Origin: Fidelibacterota bacterium
GTDB lineage: Bacteria; Fidelibacterota; Marinisomatia; Marinisomatales; TCS55
DNA: 64,000 nucleotides
Reading direction: 5' to 3'
Assembly (NCBI GenBank): GCA_014382015.1
Contig: JACNKN010000066.1
Location: 91,619-155,618, forward strand
A model generated the notes under the pieces. The model made no database searches, was not told the DNA's origin, and saw only the letters and a program-made list of their open reading frames with translations. Both the position numbers and the translations under genes were made by a program. Positions 38,275-46,032 of this stretch are shown here, piece after piece. Numbering within the stretch: the first letter of the stretch is position 1; each line of letters opens with the position of its first letter.

Positions 38275-40253
38275 GGTGTCACCAAATTGAATTTCCCTGT
38301 GGGATTATCAAACAACCCAAAAAACTGAACCAAATCCAACACACTTCCATCAACCTCTAAATCATCTGAAAAAAGGGTTTCTTTGATACTCACTTGTTTC
38401 ATAACCATTCGTAAAAATAGCTCATGCGTAATTTTGAGCGTTGCATTTGCACTTGAGATTGGACTGGCTTGTCTATGATGTAATACAGCGTTTTCTATCG
38501 TGAGCGTATAGCTTTCATTTATATCTGAAAAAATGACATTAACTATCACCTTCTTTCCTTCCGCCTTGGGACCATTTAATCTAACAGCCATCGAATTGAA
38601 AAATTCAGAAACAGGTGTATGTTTAAATATTCCAGCCATATCAGCTATATCAAACCCCTTCTCTATTGAACCATGGCGTAACTCGAAAGCACCCGACAAA
38701 TAATTATCTCGCCATGGACCGGCTTCAGCTTGATACCCAAGTTGGTCATACGATTTTGCCAATAATTCACGGGCATTTTTATTATTAGGATTAGCAAAAA
38801 CCAAATGATTTAGCACTTCCGCAACCCACCGGTATTCACCGTCATCGTATGATACTTTAGCTTTAGTCATTAAGGACGACTCCCCTCCCATAAAATCTAC
38901 ATATTTCTTAGCAATATGTACGGGTGGCAGTGGATCTAATTGAGCTGGGTTGCCATCATACCAGCCGAAATAATATTGATAAACAGCTTTTGCATTTTGT
39001 TTAATATTTCCATAATAACCTCGATTAAAAAATTTAGATTCAAGGGATTTGGGAAGTTTAATATTTTCAGCAATTTCACTTGGTGTCGAACCATTGTTGG
39101 CCATTCGAATCGTCTGATCATGTATGTATTTATACGTATCTCTTTGGTTTTGCATAAACTCAAGTATTCTTTCATTTCCCCACATTGGCCAATGATGACT
39201 CCCAAAATATACTTTCATATCTCCAAATAAAGTCATGGCTTCATCTATATATTGACTCCATTTGGATGCATCACGAACTTTTGCACCTCTCAATGTATAT
39301 AAATTATGCATGGTTCTGGATAAAATTTCTGCTCCGCAAAATGCCTTTTTCTCTGGGAGATAAAAAGTGAGTTCTGACGGTGCTTCTGAATCCAATGCCA
39401 ATTGAAAAACAAACTGCACACCGTCAATATCCATTTGTTGACCTGTCTTCGAAATAAATTCGGTGGGCTCGAGGATACTAAACGTACCAAATGCCGGATT
39501 TTTACCTAGACCTGACCCAATATGCCCTCGGTCAGAACGAGGCAATAATTCACCAAACATATATAATGATCGACGCCACATACTCATCCCAGTCATGATA
39601 TTTTCACTTGTGGCCTCTTGCATAAATCCCTGGGGTGCAATAATCGGTATATTTAATGAATCACCTAATCCCAAAACGCCACCAAAATGGTCGATGTGGC
39701 TGTGGGTAAAAATAATGGCTGTAATGGGTTTGTCGCCTAAATGCTTTTGGAAGAATGCCATCGCTTTTTCAGCTGTCTCAATAGAGGTTAATGGATCAAC
39801 AATAATCCAGCCCTTATTACCTTCGATAATTGTCATATTGGAAAGGTCATACCCCCGTAACTGATATATTCCTTCAGTTACCTTAAATATACCGTGAATA
39901 TTGTTAAGCTTCTCTTGCCTCCACAAACTTGGATTTACACTGGAGGGTGCGTCCCCATTTATAAAATTATATTCCGGCAAATCCCACACCACTCTTTGTG
40001 CATTTTTATGATGAACCTGCATTTCAGAACTTTTTGCAATAAACCCCCTATTCGCATCTAAAAAGTCTTGTTTATCTTCAAAAGAAAGTTGCTTTAAAAT
40101 GTTTTTATTTTTTTGAATTGTTTGAGCCGTCGGACTTGTAAAGCCCAATGTATTTGAATCTTTTTTTTCTTCTTTATTGCAAGAAATGAATAAAAGAGTA
40201 ATAAAAAAATAGATAAGTTTTTTGTTTTTCCCAAATAGGGTTATTACAAACAT
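38271..40253 (-). CDS. Alkyl sulfatase-like metallo-hydrolase (BDS1/SdsA1 type), lipoprotein
   Basis: I place the start at ATG 40253 (660 residues), giving signal IYFFITLLFISC with a lipobox; the longer frame to 40283 overlaps the DUF1330 gene. The catalytic domain has THSHIDHFGGVLG, the binuclear zinc motif, and FGSHHWPMWG as in SdsA1. A helical dimerisation domain (DPLPPVHIAKKYVDFMGG onward) and a C-terminal SCP2-like sterol-carrier domain follow. It probably hydrolyses sulfate esters of alcohols, releasing the alcohol in the periplasm. Confidence 0.87.
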   Translation of the reverse strand: MFVITLFGKNKKLIYFFITLLFISCNKEEKKDSNTLGFTSPTAQTIQKNKNILKQLSFEDKQDFLDANRGFIAKSSEMQVHHKNAQRVVWDLPEYNFINGDAPSSVNPSLWRQEKLNNIHGIFKVTEGIYQLRGYDLSNMTIIEGNKGWIIVDPLTSIETAEKAMAFFQKHLGDKPITAIIFTHSHIDHFGGVLGLGDSLNIPIIAPQGFMQEATSENIMTGMSMWRRSLYMFGELLPRSDRGHIGSGLGKNPAFGTFSILEPTEFISKTGQQMDIDGVQFVFQLALDSEAPSELTFYLPEKKAFCGAEILSRTMHNLYTLRGAKVRDASKWSQYIDEAMTLFGDMKVYFGSHHWPMWGNERILEFMQNQRDTYKYIHDQTIRMANNGSTPSEIAENIKLPKSLESKFFNRGYYGNIKQNAKAVYQYYFGWYDGNPAQLDPLPPVHIAKKYVDFMGGESSLMTKAKVSYDDGEYRWVAEVLNHLVFANPNNKNARELLAKSYDQLGYQAEAGPWRDNYLSGAFELRHGSIEKGFDIADMAGIFKHTPVSEFFNSMAVRLNGPKAEGKKVIVNVIFSDINESYTLTIENAVLHHRQASPISSANATLKITHELFLRMVMKQVSIKETLFSDDLEVDGSVLDLVQFFGLFDNPTGKFNLVTP

Positions 40254-40269
40254 AAAAAATATTCCTTCA

Positions 40270-40584
40270 TCACATTTTTGCACAGCGAATCAAAAGTGAT
40301 TTAGTTATAGCTTCCTCCCGCAAATTTCTAATAGCTTCATAATCTGGATCATTTGCAAAGTTCATAAAAGTTGGCCAGTCAGGCCATTCGATAAAAAAGA
40401 TCATATCTGCATCAAATTCTCCTATAATAGCATCCTGAGGCACGTATAGATCAGAATGCATACGCCCACCATATTTTTTTAGTAATGGGCTAACCGATTT
40501 CATATATTGCTTATATTTATCGTGGCCACCGTTTGCCTTGAACCATAATGCATTCAGCATATAAATAGAGTCTTTATTGTTCAT
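40270..40584 (-). CDS. DUF1330 family protein
   Basis: The start is ATG 40584, preceded by AAGGAG about 10 bases upstream, giving 104 residues. A longer frame to 40929 runs into the divergent gene and has no protein-like content. MLNALWFKANGGHDKYKQYM, GGRMHSDLYVPQDAIIGEFDADMIFFIEWPDWPTFMNFANDPDY matches DUF1330, a ferredoxin-like dimeric fold of unknown function. It is the first gene of the operon, 16 bases before the alkylsulfatase start. Confidence 0.78.
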   Translation of the reverse strand: MNNKDSIYMLNALWFKANGGHDKYKQYMKSVSPLLKKYGGRMHSDLYVPQDAIIGEFDADMIFFIEWPDWPTFMNFANDPDYEAIRNLREEAITKSLLIRCAKM

Positions 40585-40772
40585 TTTATTTTTACTCCTT
40601 TTGGCCTTTACCATCAATAATTTTAATAATATTGCTCTTTTTATTTTTCCCATTTGTTGTCTTAATGGTTTAATTGTATTAGAATTTGATATAGAATTAA
40701 ACAAATTATTATTGAAACACAAATAAATAATAGAGAGAATTGAATTCTCAAAATAAGAAAGGAATATAAAAT
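40585..40772. other. Divergent promoter region
   Basis: An AT-rich gap between the DUF1330 gene (minus) and a small membrane protein gene (plus). It must carry promoters for both operons. Shine-Dalgarno-like sequences are seen at both ends (AAGGAG on minus, AGAAAGGAA on plus); no further signal can be defended. Confidence 0.4.
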
Positions 40773-41159
40773 ATGGAAGTACCTCAATCGTTAAGGAAAT
40801 GGCTCGTTTTTCATTTTTATGTGGATTATGCTTTTGCAATACCATTTTTCTTTTTCCCAGAATATTTATCATCGTTGGTGGGTTATGAACCGCTCGATCC
40901 ATTGGCGGCACGAATGTCAGCAGCCGCATTGTTTGGCATTGGGTATAGCTCTCTTATTGCGGCCAAATTTGATTTAGAAAAAATGCGGCTAAAATTACGG
41001 TGGGCCGTGATATGGGCTGGATCCGCTACTGTTGGTTTATTTTGGGGAGCCTTCTCAGTAGATCATTTGTGGGGTTGGATATTTGGAATCATTTTTCTAC
41101 TCTTTTTTATACTATGGTCTACATATGCTATAAAACTAAAGGCGTTTACACGCACTTGA
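40773..41159 (+). CDS. Small four-helix membrane protein, unknown
   Basis: A 128-residue protein with four hydrophobic segments (about 12-30, 47-65, 72-92, 98-118). The motif FPEYLSSLVGYEPLDPLAARMSAAALFGIGYSSL resembles uncharacterised small membrane proteins. It starts after AAGGAATATAAAAT. It ends 5 bases before the next gene, so the two are co-translated. No function recognised. Confidence 0.65.
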   Translation: MEVPQSLRKWLVFHFYVDYAFAIPFFFFPEYLSSLVGYEPLDPLAARMSAAALFGIGYSSLIAAKFDLEKMRLKLRWAVIWAGSATVGLFWGAFSVDHLWGWIFGIIFLLFFILWSTYAIKLKAFTRT

Positions 41160-41164
41160 AGCTC

Positions 41165-41755
41165 ATGCTAAACAGACAAACTTTTCTACCCATTCTATTG
41201 GGGATTGTTATTGGAATCGCTTCCTTTTACCCCTTCACTTATACCAACCCCATTTCGATGAGTTTAATCGGTGGCATAAAACGAAATCAATGGATGACTC
41301 ATTTTGATCCATCCATGAAAAGTCAAAATCTGTGGTTGCGGAATTATGTTGCATTTGTGGGACTATTAGGAAGCGTGCGACCGGAAATTATTTATCTGGA
41401 ATCCATTCGGGATGATGAAAATGAAAAATTTATAGGAGATCATGATTATATCTTAAAAGGAAATTCGCCCAATTGCCGATACTGGAGTTTTGTGATTTAT
41501 GATATTGAAAACCGCCGAATAGAACCCTTCGAAGAAACAGTGGTCAGTTCTTACAGAATTCCAATACAGGATGATGGAACTTATGAAATTATATTAACCG
41601 CTCATCCTGAAAGTTATCCCGGAAAACAAATCATCAATCATAGTGGTAAAAAGTTCACCCTGACAATGCGTATTTATGGGCCGGACCTTGGATATTATAA
41701 AGATAAAGAATCCATACCTGTTGCCAGTATTAAAAAGGTAAGACCTCATGGGTAA
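41165..41755 (+). CDS. Small exported DUF1214-like protein
   Basis: I use ATG 41165 (196 residues), just after the previous stop; a frame open back to 41000 is a shadow. An N-terminal signal anchor (LPILLGIVIGIASFYPFTY) leads into CRYWSFVIYDIENRRIEPF, DDGTYEIIL and KKFTLTMRIYGPD, the pattern of the DUF1214 beta domain (FWS...NWLP...RLYGP in relatives). This domain is normally the C-terminal half of larger DUF1254-DUF1214 proteins. Here it stands alone, next to a separate DUF1254-like gene. Function unknown. Confidence 0.65.
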   Translation: MLNRQTFLPILLGIVIGIASFYPFTYTNPISMSLIGGIKRNQWMTHFDPSMKSQNLWLRNYVAFVGLLGSVRPEIIYLESIRDDENEKFIGDHDYILKGNSPNCRYWSFVIYDIENRRIEPFEETVVSSYRIPIQDDGTYEIILTAHPESYPGKQIINHSGKKFTLTMRIYGPDLGYYKDKESIPVASIKKVRPHG

Positions 41756-42287
41756 ATGGATTTTAAAATTATTTGGTGCGGCTATTTCCACACATGTGTT
41801 GTTAATCTCCATTGGACCTGAAATAGTTATGCGTAAACTGGATAGAGATATTGAAGCGTCTAAAACATATATTGAGAGGTGTGGTGACCGATGGGTTGAT
41901 GGTATCGTTTATACAAATCCAGACTGCATGTCAAATAAGCAATCTGCTCGAAAACCAAACCCTGATTTTTTATATTTCCTTATTCCCTACAATCTCAGTA
42001 ATGGCGATTTATATGTGTCTACCCCGGTGCCGCCTGATGATCGATATTGGTCAATCCACGCCCATAACAGGAATACAGATGCATTTTATCGAATTACGAA
42101 TACAGAAATTAACAATGACCGATTTGAATTTTTAATCACGAGAGATAAAAATAAAACCGTAGATATCCCAATCGCCTATGCTTCCACTAAAAAGGGGGTT
42201 GTTTTAAACCGGATTGTAATGAAAGATTTTTCTGAATACGAAAAGTTAGATACTTTTCGCAGATCCACATTCCGGGAATATCGTTGA
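41748..42287 (+). CDS. Small exported DUF1254-like protein
   Basis: A 179-residue protein with an N-terminal membrane segment. DGIVYTNPDC, FLIPYNLSNGDLYVSTPVPPDDRYWSIHAHNRNTDAFYRI resemble the DUF1254 domain (PVVVS.P...RYY...D.Y.N). The gene overlaps the DUF1214-like gene by 8 bases, so both halves of the usual two-domain protein are made as separate coupled proteins. It converges with the MATE gene, one base apart. Confidence 0.65.
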   Translation: MGKWILKLFGAAISTHVLLISIGPEIVMRKLDRDIEASKTYIERCGDRWVDGIVYTNPDCMSNKQSARKPNPDFLYFLIPYNLSNGDLYVSTPVPPDDRYWSIHAHNRNTDAFYRITNTEINNDRFEFLITRDKNKTVDIPIAYASTKKGVVLNRIVMKDFSEYEKLDTFRRSTFREYR

Positions 42288-42288
42288 T

Positions 42289-43647
42289 TTAATCTTTTAC
42301 CAATTGATTGAAAGCAGTTTTCAACCAAATGAAGGAAATGGAAACAGCTACTATTGTGGAAATGATCATGGCATACCATACCCATTCAATTGGTTTATTT
42401 AATACCATTGTGAAATACAAAGCCAAAGGTGCCGAAACCCCTAAAACTCGAATGGACGTAATCACCAGCATAGGGAGCCCTTTCCCCAACCCCTGCAGAA
42501 TCCTGCCAACGGTCATACCTATAGCAATAAGTGGATAAATGAGACAAATGTATCTCAGGTAAATAACGGCAATGGATTGAATTTCAATTTCCTGAGTAAA
42601 ATTTTTCACAACAAACGGTGCAAAAATATATAATATAATTGACAAAACGCTTGTGACCATTATGGAACGAATAATACCATATTTTGTAATAAATTTTATT
42701 TTCCCAATTTCTTTAGCACCATAAAACATTCCGACTAATGTAGTCAATGCGGATGCAATGGCCATAATAGGCAGAAAAATAACCATATCCATTCGACCGC
42801 CTACCTGATAGGCCGCCACTGCATCCGTGGAAAATCGAACCAAAATTCGGTTAAATATCAATTGACCAAATGCCATAATTATCATAGACATAGATGCGGG
42901 TAAACCGACGCGAATAATATCTTTTACAATAAACATAGATGGTGAAAAATCGCGCATTCGAAACCGAATATATGCGTGTTCTTTTATGAATAACATATAA
43001 ACAAAAATAAGGAAAACTATCAATTGACTAATGGCTGAAGCCATGGCAGCTCCACCAACACCATATCCCAAAGTAAAAATAAATATAGGGTCTAAAATAA
43101 TGTTTAATATTGTACCCAAACCTGCCACGGCCATAGGCAGTCTCATATCCCCTTCACCGGATAATATGGAACGAAAAAACGTAGAAAAAACCATGAAAGG
43201 AAGCCCAATTAAACTAATCTTTAAATAGGACCAACTTAATGGAAGAACGGATTCAGTCGCACCCAATCGACTTAATAAATCCTCACCATAAATCAAACCA
43301 AGTGTAGTTAAAATTGTACTGATTATCAAACCCAGCGCCACCGCATGTTCTGCTGTATTATCCGCACTGACCTTATCTTTTGCACCAATAAATCTTGCAA
43401 TGGAAGCCGTTACACCACTCCCCACACCAAATGATAATCCAAGGACAAGGAAAAATAATGGCATATTGAATGCCACTGCTGCGATGGCTTCGCCTCCGAG
43501 ACGTCCAATAAATATCATATCTACTATGGTATATAAGGTATGGATTCCCATGCCCGCCATAATCGGGAATGCCAGCGTCCACAAGGCTTTGGATGGATTA
43601 TCTACAAAACCTTCTAAACGGGAAGTCTTATTTTCCGGCAATTTCAT
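42289..43647 (-). CDS. MATE family efflux transporter
   Basis: A 452-residue membrane protein with 12 helices in two similar halves. SKALWTLAFPIMAGMGIHTLYTIVDMIFIGRLGGEAIAA is the MATE start, and GVGSGVTASIARFIGAKD follows as in NorM/DinF relatives. It exports cations or drugs against sodium or proton gradients. The second half repeats GLPASMSMIIMAFGQLIFNRI. It is downstream of the redox operon by 47 bases but is probably a separate function. Confidence 0.88.
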   Translation of the reverse strand: MKLPENKTSRLEGFVDNPSKALWTLAFPIMAGMGIHTLYTIVDMIFIGRLGGEAIAAVAFNMPLFFLVLGLSFGVGSGVTASIARFIGAKDKVSADNTAEHAVALGLIISTILTTLGLIYGEDLLSRLGATESVLPLSWSYLKISLIGLPFMVFSTFFRSILSGEGDMRLPMAVAGLGTILNIILDPIFIFTLGYGVGGAAMASAISQLIVFLIFVYMLFIKEHAYIRFRMRDFSPSMFIVKDIIRVGLPASMSMIIMAFGQLIFNRILVRFSTDAVAAYQVGGRMDMVIFLPIMAIASALTTLVGMFYGAKEIGKIKFITKYGIIRSIMVTSVLSIILYIFAPFVVKNFTQEIEIQSIAVIYLRYICLIYPLIAIGMTVGRILQGLGKGLPMLVITSIRVLGVSAPLALYFTMVLNKPIEWVWYAMIISTIVAVSISFIWLKTAFNQLVKD

Positions 43648-43694
43648 AGGCGCCGAATTTAGAGGAGATTAATGTGTGATTAGGTAAATTATAT

Positions 43695-44402
43695 TTAAAT
43701 TTTTGGGAATGAAATCGTCCACGGGTCAGTTATGGTTAAATCATCTATATGGCCCGAAAGCATCTCCGACTCAAACCAAATATGCAAGTGAGTAAAACGG
43801 GTATGATGGGTAAATATTGCTTGATGTTTTTCTGAGTAAAACCCTAAAATTTTTCCGTCAATATCTGAATTTACCCTTTTCCAGGATTTCGCCAAATGAT
43901 CATCATGACTGCCATCTTTGTCTTGAGGAGATATAATATGCCAAGCTAATTGATTCAACTGCCCCTCGATTATAAAGGGAAATGGTTTATCTATATTGAC
44001 CCCAGCTTTTTCTGCTTCTTTTTTAATGATAGCATCTATTGAATTATAATTGGTCTTTGAATGAACTGAAATCTTATTCCATGATGGTACAGAAGTACTT
44101 ACTAAAAGCAATGCTTTGGTTTCAGATGTCGCAACAGTTTGATGCGTTGGAGATTCTCCTGATTTCGCTCGATTAATCAACAGATTTCCATCCATAATGA
44201 GTATTTCGCCATCAAGGTTTTCCATGGAACCAAGACCATAGATGTGATCTTTGGCCATCACATCAGGTAATGCAACCACACCATTCCGGGCTCCTCCATG
44301 CATTATTTCTGATAATGCACCATAAATCTGAACATCATTTTGTGTATTGTTGGAACATGATGCTAAAAATGCAATTAGGATAATTAAAGTATATTTTTTC
44401 AT
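43695..44402 (-). CDS. Acetolactate decarboxylase-like lipoprotein
   Basis: The start is ATG 44402; a longer frame to 44648 is only the shadow of the FmdB gene. The 235 residues begin with a signal and lipobox LASC (Cys16). LDGEILIMDG (63-72) and the set His205-x-His207-x10-His218 match alpha-acetolactate decarboxylase, where the zinc ligands have the same 2 and 11 spacing. FHPH-like THHTRFTHLHIWFES is at the same place as PGYHLHFIS. Known enzymes of this family are cytoplasmic or exported; a lipid-anchored form would act in the periplasm. Activity is unproven. It is the last gene of the ECF operon, 37 bases after FmdB. Confidence 0.62.
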   Translation of the reverse strand: MKKYTLIILIAFLASCSNNTQNDVQIYGALSEIMHGGARNGVVALPDVMAKDHIYGLGSMENLDGEILIMDGNLLINRAKSGESPTHQTVATSETKALLLVSTSVPSWNKISVHSKTNYNSIDAIIKKEAEKAGVNIDKPFPFIIEGQLNQLAWHIISPQDKDGSHDDHLAKSWKRVNSDIDGKILGFYSEKHQAIFTHHTRFTHLHIWFESEMLSGHIDDLTITDPWTISFPKI

Positions 44403-44439
44403 ATTATTTTTTTTTCTGCAACCTACAGGATTAATTAGC

Positions 44440-44658
44440 TCAACCAAACCCGGAACCAGCCGTTGCACCACACGCCGGCGATGTCGGTGATGAACCAATA
44501 GTGGATCCAACCGAAACGGCCGGTGCCGATAACTGTCGACTGGATTGAAAAGCCTCACACTTTGGACATTGGATATCTTTGTCTGGGGTTGAACTGGACA
44601 TAATAAGTTCTTCAAAATGATAACCACATTTTCTACATGAATAGTCAAACATTGGCAT
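44440..44658 (-). CDS. FmdB-type zinc-ribbon protein
   Basis: A 72-residue protein: MFDYSCRKCGYHFEEL, then CPKC at 35-38 give the four-cysteine zinc ribbon of FmdB regulatory proteins. The tail is rich in Ser, Gly and Ala with one Cys (SPACGATAGSGFG). Function of such proteins is not well known. Its ATG is 3 bases after the TAA of the putative selenoprotein ORF, which indicates coupled translation. Confidence 0.85.
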   Translation of the reverse strand: MPMFDYSCRKCGYHFEELIMSSSTPDKDIQCPKCEAFQSSRQLSAPAVSVGSTIGSSPTSPACGATAGSGFG

Positions 44659-44661
44659 TAT

Positions 44662-44808
44662 TTATTTCCCCTCTTCTTCAACATGAATTTCCTCAGCCTG
44701 AGGATGGGGGTTCGCTCATGTAGGCACACCTAATTTGGGTAAAATGATCCGATTGATTATCCACCACGCACCCAAAATGACTGCAAATTGAAATACTTCT
44801 TCCATCAT
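44662..44808 (-). CDS. Putative 48-residue membrane selenoprotein (TGA at codon 31 read as selenocysteine)
   Basis: Minus-strand frame from ATG 44808: MMEEVFQFAVILGAWWIINR then IILPKLGVPT, a TGA at 44716-44718, then ANPHPQAEEIHVEEEGK and TAA at 44662. The first part is one membrane helix; the part after TGA is acidic and soluble. Support for read-through: the start overlaps the DUF302 stop as ATGA, the distal TAA is 3 bases from the FmdB ATG, and a perfect SECIS-like hairpin follows the TGA. If TGA were a true stop, 54 bases would lie unused inside an otherwise overlapping operon. A selenocysteine next to the helix in a thioredoxin/rhodanese operon fits redox or sulfur-transfer chemistry. No sel genes are in view, so Sec use by the organism is untested. 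Confidence 0.62.
44690..44704 (-). promoter_or_regulatory. Candidate bacterial SECIS hairpin
   Basis: On the minus strand TCCTCA-GGC-TGAGGA forms a perfect 6-pair stem with loop GGC. The loop starts 18 bases after the TGA. Known bacterial SECIS elements have an apical loop starting with G at about 16-37 bases downstream. It lies within the continuing reading frame, as required. Confidence 0.6.
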
Positions 44809-45191
44809 ATCGCATCAATAGCAGCGCGAAGCAAGCCATTCACCTGTGTAGATAATTCTTCCAAGTCATCACGCCCTGTTATGGATAACATTTTTTTTGC
44901 ATCAATGGCTGATACATTAACAGTTCCATCCTCATTATCCCATATAACAACATTACAAGGCAGAAGTAATCCAATTGCCAATTCCTCGCTTAATGCTTGA
45001 TGTGCTATATTTGGATTGCATGCACCTAAAATTTTATAGGGCCTAAAATCAACATCTATTTTTGTTTTTAATGTTGATTTCACATCTATTTCAGTTAGAA
45101 CCCCAAACCCCTGGGCTTTTAAAGTTCCACGGACCTTTTCTTCCGCTTCCTTCATACTGACATTCAATTGTCTTTCATATCCGTAATTCAT
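44805..45191 (-). CDS. DUF302 family protein
   Basis: Start taken at ATG 45191, which overlaps the previous stop as ATGA (128 residues). MNYGYERQLNVSMKEAEEKVRGTLKAQGFGVLTEIDV is the DUF302 start; GACNPNIAHQALSEELAIGLLLPCNVVIWD is its conserved second half with two cysteines. The domain is found near sulfur and redox genes, function unknown. The first ATG used by a longer frame (45221) lies within DUF6132. Confidence 0.88.
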   Translation of the reverse strand: MNYGYERQLNVSMKEAEEKVRGTLKAQGFGVLTEIDVKSTLKTKIDVDFRPYKILGACNPNIAHQALSEELAIGLLLPCNVVIWDNEDGTVNVSAIDAKKMLSITGRDDLEELSTQVNGLLRAAIDAI

Positions 45192-45409
45192 GATTTTTCC
45201 TTTTTGTTTTTGACAGGCCATAACATGATTAACCCCATTAATGATCCATACATCATACTATTGACTGGATCAGATGTGATGGCGCAAGTTCCAGAGTTAC
45301 ACCCAATAAAATAATAATAGGCATAACCAATACTACTCCCCATACCAATACCCAAGGGCAATCGAACCAGTGTTTTAGTAAAATATTTTTTTATTTTGTT
45401 AAATTCCAT
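45188..45409 (-). CDS. DUF6132 small membrane protein
   Basis: A 73-residue protein with two hydrophobic segments and the motif YYYFIGCNSGTCAITSDP, typical of DUF6132. The pair of cysteines (CNSGTC) between the helices may be redox-active. It overlaps the rhodanese gene by 19 bases and DUF302 by 4. Such genes are often beside rhodanese and thioredoxin genes, as here. Confidence 0.82.
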   Translation of the reverse strand: MEFNKIKKYFTKTLVRLPLGIGMGSSIGYAYYYFIGCNSGTCAITSDPVNSMMYGSLMGLIMLWPVKNKKEKS

Positions 45410-45786
45410 CTAATCATTCCCCCAACCATATTCTTGGCATTAAAGCCATTATTTATTAAAAGTTTTGTTGCTTTTCCAGACCGATTCCCGGATCGACAAA
45501 CCATAATAATTTCTTCAGATTTGTAATCCTCCAGTTCATTTAATCGTTGGGGCAATTCGTTCAAGGGAATCAAAATAGCCCCGTCTATATGTCCTAATTT
45601 ACCGTCATATTCTCCCGGAGTCCTCACATCAACCATGATCAACTTTTCAGTTCTTAGACGGTCTCTTAATGTTTCTACGGTAATAATATCATCTGCAAAT
45701 TTTTCATCTATAGATGTATTACTTTGCCATTTTTTCACGGCAAAAAATGTAATAAAAATAATTCCGACAATAATGGTTATTTTCAA
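45391..45786 (-). CDS. Membrane-anchored rhodanese-like sulfurtransferase
   Basis: The 131-residue protein has an N-terminal helix (about 2-18) that probably anchors it facing the periplasm. The rhodanese domain holds LIMVDVRTPGEY and the active loop CRSGNRS with Cys97 and Arg102. It transfers sulfane sulfur or senses it. Its start overlaps the anti-sigma stop as ATGA, so its output is tied to the regulator. Confidence 0.88.
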   Translation of the reverse strand: MKITIIVGIIFITFFAVKKWQSNTSIDEKFADDIITVETLRDRLRTEKLIMVDVRTPGEYDGKLGHIDGAILIPLNELPQRLNELEDYKSEEIIMVCRSGNRSGKATKLLINNGFNAKNMVGGMIRWNLTK

Positions 45787-46031
45787 GATGGGTTCCTGTG
45801 CAATTTTAATGTTTTAAATAATCGTTCTGATACATCTTCCGGGACTAATTTTTCCGTTTCTGTCACCCGGTAAATTTTCACTGTTTGCTGCACACTATCC
45901 ACATAAATTTTACAATCGGGACATTCTTTCATGTGTCGGGAAACATCTTCAAGAATTTCTGCATCAATATCTTTACCGAATTGTTTTTGAAGTTTCTCTA
46001 ACAAATCTTTATTGTGATGGTGAACGGTCAT
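45783..46031 (-). CDS. Zinc-finger anti-sigma factor (short)
   Basis: An 82-residue protein with HMKECPDC (33-40), the H-x3-C-x2-C zinc site of ZAS anti-sigma factors. No membrane helix is present, so it should be a cytoplasmic sensor, like RsrA-type redox switches. It follows the ECF sigma gene by one base. Zinc-thiol switching under oxidation would fit the thioredoxin gene at the head of the operon; that is inference. Confidence 0.78.
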   Translation of the reverse strand: MTVHHHNKDLLEKLQKQFGKDIDAEILEDVSRHMKECPDCKIYVDSVQQTVKIYRVTETEKLVPEDVSERLFKTLKLHRNPS

Positions 46032-46032
46032 T

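Noticed and set aside
40585..40929. Longer start for the DUF1330 gene
   Set aside because: The extra 115 residues have no protein-like pattern and cross the divergent gene; a Shine-Dalgarno precedes 40584.
41000..41164. Longer start for the DUF1214-like gene
   Set aside because: It lies fully inside the previous membrane-protein gene in another frame; ATG 41165 gives a signal anchor at once.
44440..44648. N-terminal extension of the acetolactate-decarboxylase-like gene to 44648
   Set aside because: The extension is rich in Arg and His and runs antiparallel in frame over the FmdB gene; the lipoprotein signal starts at 44402.
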